This document shows positions 61,196-64,000 of a DNA stretch of 64,000 nucleotides, piece after piece. A program made the translations under genes and the position numbers. The notes under the pieces are model-generated. The model was not told the origin of the DNA and ran no database searches. It worked only from the letters and a program-made list of their open reading frames with translations. Source of the DNA: Flavobacterium pectinovorum (lineage in GTDB: Bacteria > Bacteroidota > Bacteroidia > Flavobacteriales > Flavobacteriaceae); NCBI RefSeq assembly GCF_022802975.1, contig NZ_JAFEVZ010000003.1, positions 186,001 to 250,000 of the forward strand, read 5' to 3'. The stretch's first letter is position 1; each line of letters starts with the position of its first letter.

Positions 61196-61751
61196 AAAAG
61201 AGCTGCGATTGCATTATAAAAACCTCCGAAAGGTACTTTCTCAGGAAGATATTGAAGAAAAAAGTCTTGAAATAAGTAATTTACTAATTGGACTGCCTAT
61301 TTGGGACAAAACATATTACCATGTTTTTCTTCCTATTGAAGAGCAAAAAGAAGTAAATACAGAGTTTATTCTGCATCTGCTTTCCGGAAAGGACAAAGAA
61401 ATCGTGATTTCAAAAAGTGATTTTGAGACCCGGATTATGACTCATTTTTTATTGACGGACAATACCAAAATCAAGAAAAACGAATACAATATTCCGGAAC
61501 CTGTAAATGGTTTGCCTGTTCCTTCTCAAACTATTGAAGTCGTTTTTGTACCACTTCTGGCTTTTGATATTTTTGGAAATCGTATTGGCTACGGAAAAGG
61601 GTTTTATGATAAATTTTTAGCTGAATGTAAACCGGAAACCATCAAAATCGGGCTTTCGTTTTTTGAAGCTGTAGCGCAGATTGATGATGTTTTTGAATCG
61701 GATATAAAACTTGATTATTGTGTGACGCCTGAGAAGGTTTATAGGTTTTGA
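61182..61751 (+). CDS. 5-formyltetrahydrofolate cyclo-ligase
   Basis: 189 residues from MPTTKKELRLHYKNLRKVLS; an upstream in-frame extension overlaps the previous gene and is rejected. ATP-dependent conversion of 5-formyl-THF to 5,10-methenyl-THF. The C-terminal signature VPLLAFDIFGNRIGYGKGFY is complete (ATP and folate-binding), with the substrate pocket around NIPEP. Overlaps the preceding gene, so it is translationally coupled. Confidence 0.93.
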   Translation: MPTTKKELRLHYKNLRKVLSQEDIEEKSLEISNLLIGLPIWDKTYYHVFLPIEEQKEVNTEFILHLLSGKDKEIVISKSDFETRIMTHFLLTDNTKIKKNEYNIPEPVNGLPVPSQTIEVVFVPLLAFDIFGNRIGYGKGFYDKFLAECKPETIKIGLSFFEAVAQIDDVFESDIKLDYCVTPEKVYRF

Positions 61752-61766
61752 AACTAACACCACTGA

Positions 61767-61911
61767 CGTCACTTCGAGTGTTTTTGGCTCTAAGATTTCT
61801 TTTGAAAATAAGTTTTATTAGCCAAAAATGTATCGAGAAGTCTTCGTTTCATAAGGGTTCTCGATACATTTTTTGTTCCGTTTCTCTACTCAAAAAACAC
61901 TCGAACTGACG
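61767..61911. repeat. Four-way-junction (cloverleaf) repeat, copy 2
   Basis: 145 nt. Outer stem CGTCACTTCGAGTG (61767-61780) with CACTCGAACTGACG (61898-61911), identical to copy 1, including one mismatch. Arm A: TTTTTGGCT (61781-61789) with AGCCAAAAA (61820-61828). Arm B: TGTATCGAGAA (61829-61839) with TTCTCGATACA (61858-61868), identical to copy 1. Arm C: TTTTTTG (61869-61875) with CAAAAAA (61891-61897). No unpaired base separates the helices. Confidence 0.9.
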
Positions 61912-61944
61912 ACTTCACAATTACAATCAGCGGTTTTTTTAAAA

Positions 61945-62352
61945 TTATTTCACCATAATCCCTTCAACAAACAAAATCGGCACTTCTTCAGTATTATTTT
62001 CGTTGATTAAATTGGATTTGAAGATGAATTTCTTGTCGTACAATGTGTTTCCGATAAAGAAAGTTACCATGAATTCGTTGTTTAAAACCAAAAGACTTTT
62101 TTCGATCATTTCGATTTTTACAACAGAAACCGCTGGAACCTCAACAAACGCATGACGTAAAATAGACGTTTTTTTCATTTCGCCATCAATTGTCCCAAAT
62201 GCTTTTGAAACCACCATCACACTGTCTAAATTGAAGTCGCTGTCGTTTACCAGATAAGCGTACCACACTTTTTCCATAAAATCGTCGCTCCATTCCTGAA
62301 CGGCGGCTAAGAATACGTTTTCAACTTCGGGGATTGTTATGTCTTTTTTCAT
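61945..62352 (-). CDS. Conserved flavobacterial protein of unknown function
   Basis: 135 residues, MKKDITIPEVENVFLAAVQEW at the start, then alternating strands (WYAYLVNDSDFNLDSVMVVS, EFMVTFFIGNTLYDKKFIFK) and PILFVEGIMVK at the end. No signal peptide, membrane segment or known catalytic motif. The composition suggests a small cytoplasmic beta-rich protein. It lies between a cloverleaf element and pheS. Confidence 0.75.
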   Translation of the reverse strand: MKKDITIPEVENVFLAAVQEWSDDFMEKVWYAYLVNDSDFNLDSVMVVSKAFGTIDGEMKKTSILRHAFVEVPAVSVVKIEMIEKSLLVLNNEFMVTFFIGNTLYDKKFIFKSNLINENNTEEVPILFVEGIMVK

Positions 62353-62372
62353 TTTTTCGTGAACTGTAAAAT

Positions 62373-62418
62373 GTAAAAAGTGATTAGGAAGCAGAACTTC
62401 TAACTAATCACTTTTTAC
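62373..62418. repeat. ORF-less hairpin related to element B arms (S11)
   Basis: Perfect 15-bp stem GTAAAAAGTGATTAG (62373-62387) against CTAATCACTTTTTAC (62404-62418), with an inner GAAG/CTTC pairing. AAAAAGTGATTAG differs at one position from AAAAAGTAATTAG in the left arm of element B (38471-38483). It lies between the unknown gene and pheS. Confidence 0.8.
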
Positions 62419-62432
62419 TTATAACTTTTTTT

Positions 62433-63452
62433 TTAAATATTTGCTTTGAATTGCTCTAAGAAGCGAACATCATTTTCGTAAAACATACGGATATCACCTA
62501 TTTGGTATAAAAGCATTGCAATACGCTCTACTCCCATTCCGAAAGCAAAACCGTTAAATTCATCTGGATTGATATCGCAGTTTTTAAGAACGTTTGGATC
62601 AACCATTCCGCAGCCTCCAATTTCCAGCCAGCCGGTTCCTTTTGTGATACGGTAATCGGTTTCGGTTTTTAAACCCCAGTAAATATCAATTTCAGCACTT
62701 GGTTCTGTAAACGGAAAGTATGACGGACGAAGACGAATCTTCGATTTTCCGAACATTTCTTTAGTAAAATAAAGCAAGGTCTGTTTCAAATCTGCAAAAG
62801 AAACATCTTTGTCAATGTACAACCCTTCTACCTGATGGAAAATACAGTGTGAGCGAGACGAAATTGCTTCGTTACGAAAAACACGTCCCGGAGAAATGGT
62901 ACGGATTGGCGGTTTGTGATTTTCCATATAACGTACCTGAACAGATGATGTATGCGTACGCAACAGCACATCAGGATTGGTCTGAATGAAAAAGGTATCC
63001 TGCATATCACGCGCCGGATGGTATTCCGGTAAATTTAATGCTGTAAAATTATGCCAGTCGTCTTCGATTTCCGGACCTTCGGAAACGTTGAAACCGATGT
63101 TGGCAAAAATATCTATAATTTGATTTTTAACAATCGAAATAGGATGACGTGAACCAATGATTACAGGCTCAGGCGAACGCGTTAAGTCTCCAAAAAAGCC
63201 TTTTACTTCTTCCTTGCTTTCCAGCTCTTCCTGAATAGCTTTTACCTTTTCTTCTGCAGCAGTTTTTAAAGTATTCATTACTAAACCAAAATCTTTTTTC
63301 TGGTCGTTTGGAATATTTTTAAACTCATTAAAAAGTTCTCTTACCAAACCTTTAGTGCCTAAATATTTAACACGGAACTTCTCTAAAGATTCTTTATTTT
63401 TATCATTAAAGGCTTTAGCTTCCTCTATATGTTCTTTTATCTTGTCTATCAT
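62433..63452 (-). CDS. pheS: Phenylalanyl-tRNA synthetase alpha subunit
   Basis: 339 residues from MIDKIKEHIEEAKAF; an ATG two codons upstream is equally possible. Class II synthetase core: FFGDLTRSPEPVIIGSRHPI, motif 2 VRYMENHKPPIRTISPGRVF, EAISSRSHCIFHQVEGLYID and motif 3 FGMGVERIAMLLYQIGDIR. Forms an alpha2-beta2 complex with PheT, whose gene is not in this window, so the two subunit genes are not adjacent here. An N-terminal coiled coil binds tRNA. Confidence 0.95.
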   Translation of the reverse strand: MIDKIKEHIEEAKAFNDKNKESLEKFRVKYLGTKGLVRELFNEFKNIPNDQKKDFGLVMNTLKTAAEEKVKAIQEELESKEEVKGFFGDLTRSPEPVIIGSRHPISIVKNQIIDIFANIGFNVSEGPEIEDDWHNFTALNLPEYHPARDMQDTFFIQTNPDVLLRTHTSSVQVRYMENHKPPIRTISPGRVFRNEAISSRSHCIFHQVEGLYIDKDVSFADLKQTLLYFTKEMFGKSKIRLRPSYFPFTEPSAEIDIYWGLKTETDYRITKGTGWLEIGGCGMVDPNVLKNCDINPDEFNGFAFGMGVERIAMLLYQIGDIRMFYENDVRFLEQFKANI

Positions 63453-63491
63453 TTCCATTCTACAATTGAGGGTACAAATTTAAGGAAAAAA

Positions 63492-63585
63492 GTCAGATAT
63501 TAGGTGTGAGAAGTCAGAAGTATTTCTAAAGTTCTGTTATATTTTCAGACCAAAATCCAAATCTTCTCTCTAATATCTGTTTTTT
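63492..63585. repeat. CAGATATTAG imperfect inverted repeat (S12)
   Basis: CAGATATTAG (63494-63503) pairs with CTAATATCTG (63570-63579), flanked by A and T runs and a GAGAAG/CTTCTC pairing further in. It fills most of the gap between pheS and the next gene. Confidence 0.6.
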
Positions 63586-63940
63586 AATCAATAAGTTCTC
63601 TTTCTAAAAAATAATTCACAATCGCTTCTTTCATCAAAACAGTTTGCTCACCGGCCTTTAACGACGGTAATTCTTCTTTTACTTTATAATGCGGCCAGCC
63701 TTCTTCGTCAAAATATTCGAATTCGTAAAAGCCGTAAGGTTCCAGCAATCGGCAAATAGCAATATGCATGAGATTGAGTTTTTCATCTTTTTTAAATTCG
63801 CGATGTACTTTCCCGAGTTCCTGAACTCCTATTAGATAAATTATGGAATCCAAGTCTAAGTCTTCACCCTGCGAAAACTGATTGGACAATATATTAACGA
63901 GCTTTTCCCAACGCTCTTTTAGTTGTGTATCTCTGGACAT
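63584..63940 (-). CDS. Conserved flavobacterial protein of unknown function
   Basis: 118 residues. It begins MSRDTQLKERWEKLVNILSN and has SIIYLIGVQELGKVHREFKK, LMHIAICRLLEPYGFYEFEY and a charged C-terminus (FDEEGWPHYKVKEELPSL). No signal peptide or known catalytic motif. It is a helical protein with an aromatic-rich middle and is found next to pheS in this window; role unknown. Confidence 0.75.
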   Translation of the reverse strand: MSRDTQLKERWEKLVNILSNQFSQGEDLDLDSIIYLIGVQELGKVHREFKKDEKLNLMHIAICRLLEPYGFYEFEYFDEEGWPHYKVKEELPSLKAGEQTVLMKEAIVNYFLERELID

Positions 63941-63942
63941 TA

Positions 63943-64000
63943 TGATTTGTGATTTGTGATTTTAGACTGCATATTTCAGATTATTTCAAATCTAATTCTG
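63943..64000. repeat. Start of another repeat region, cut by the window
   Basis: TGATTTGTGATTTGTGATTT (from about 63946) followed by CATATTTCAGATTATTTCAA resembles in composition and words the element A arm (GATTTTTGATTTCAGATTT). Only the first arm is in the window. Confidence 0.4.

Overview
The window is a stretch of chromosome from a member of the Flavobacteriaceae, most likely a Flavobacterium. The evidence is AT-rich DNA, recurrent TAnnTTTG promoter elements of the Bacteroidota sigma factor, a PorZ-type protein of the type IX secretion system, a complete Bat (aerotolerance) operon, an Oar-like TonB-dependent receptor, a eukaryote-like isoleucyl-tRNA synthetase, and a cysteine-poor DksA-like protein. 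I found no tRNA or rRNA genes, CRISPR arrays, prophage or classical transposase genes.

Layout. 1-2571: 5' part of a RecB/AddA-like UvrD helicase gene, cut by the window edge. 2.7-7.2 kb: lspA, a dksA-like gene and ileS. 7.4-11.3 kb: two secreted proteins, one a PQQ-type beta-propeller. 11.4-15.4 kb: recO, an acyltransferase and porZ. 15.6-23.1 kb: gdhA, a THC0290_0291-type protein, a cystathionine lyase/synthase, a DUF3298 lipoprotein, an AlbA_2 protein, an SDR and an aldo/keto reductase. 23.3-33.2 kb: Bat operon (MoxR ATPase, DUF58, BatD-like, BatA, BatB, BatC, BatD, BatE), all on the plus strand. 33.2-42.6 kb: gpsA, an iron alcohol dehydrogenase, a DJ-1 protein divergent from a LysR regulator, then nadD, a four-helix-bundle gene, gmk, yicC, an ArsC-family gene, dinB, rlpA and a small membrane protein. 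42.7-50.8 kb: TonB receptor, pgi, a doxX/hxlR divergent pair, an unknown gene and an M23 peptidase. 50.8-55.7 kb: aromatic amino acid catabolism (kynA, hppD, hmgA) with another four-helix-bundle gene. 55.9-64 kb: a patatin/BamA-like protein, uvrC, an aspartoacylase-like gene, a 5-formyl-THF cyclo-ligase gene, pheS and two conserved unknowns.

The most unusual feature is the intergenic repeats. Three genes of the S23/four-helix-bundle family (related to 23S rRNA intervening-sequence proteins and DGR Avd) lie at 25291, 38480 and 54033. Each is tightly enclosed by its own inverted repeats, lies between two co-directional genes of an operon, and points the same way as that operon. ORF-less hairpins elsewhere share words with two of these arms. 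Separately, two 145-nt elements (40558-40702 and 61767-61911) fold into four-way junctions with no unpaired base at the junction. Their outer and middle stems are conserved; the other two arms differ completely in sequence but keep their pairing. Several more hairpin families sit between genes, and the Bat operon carries a different one at nearly every junction.
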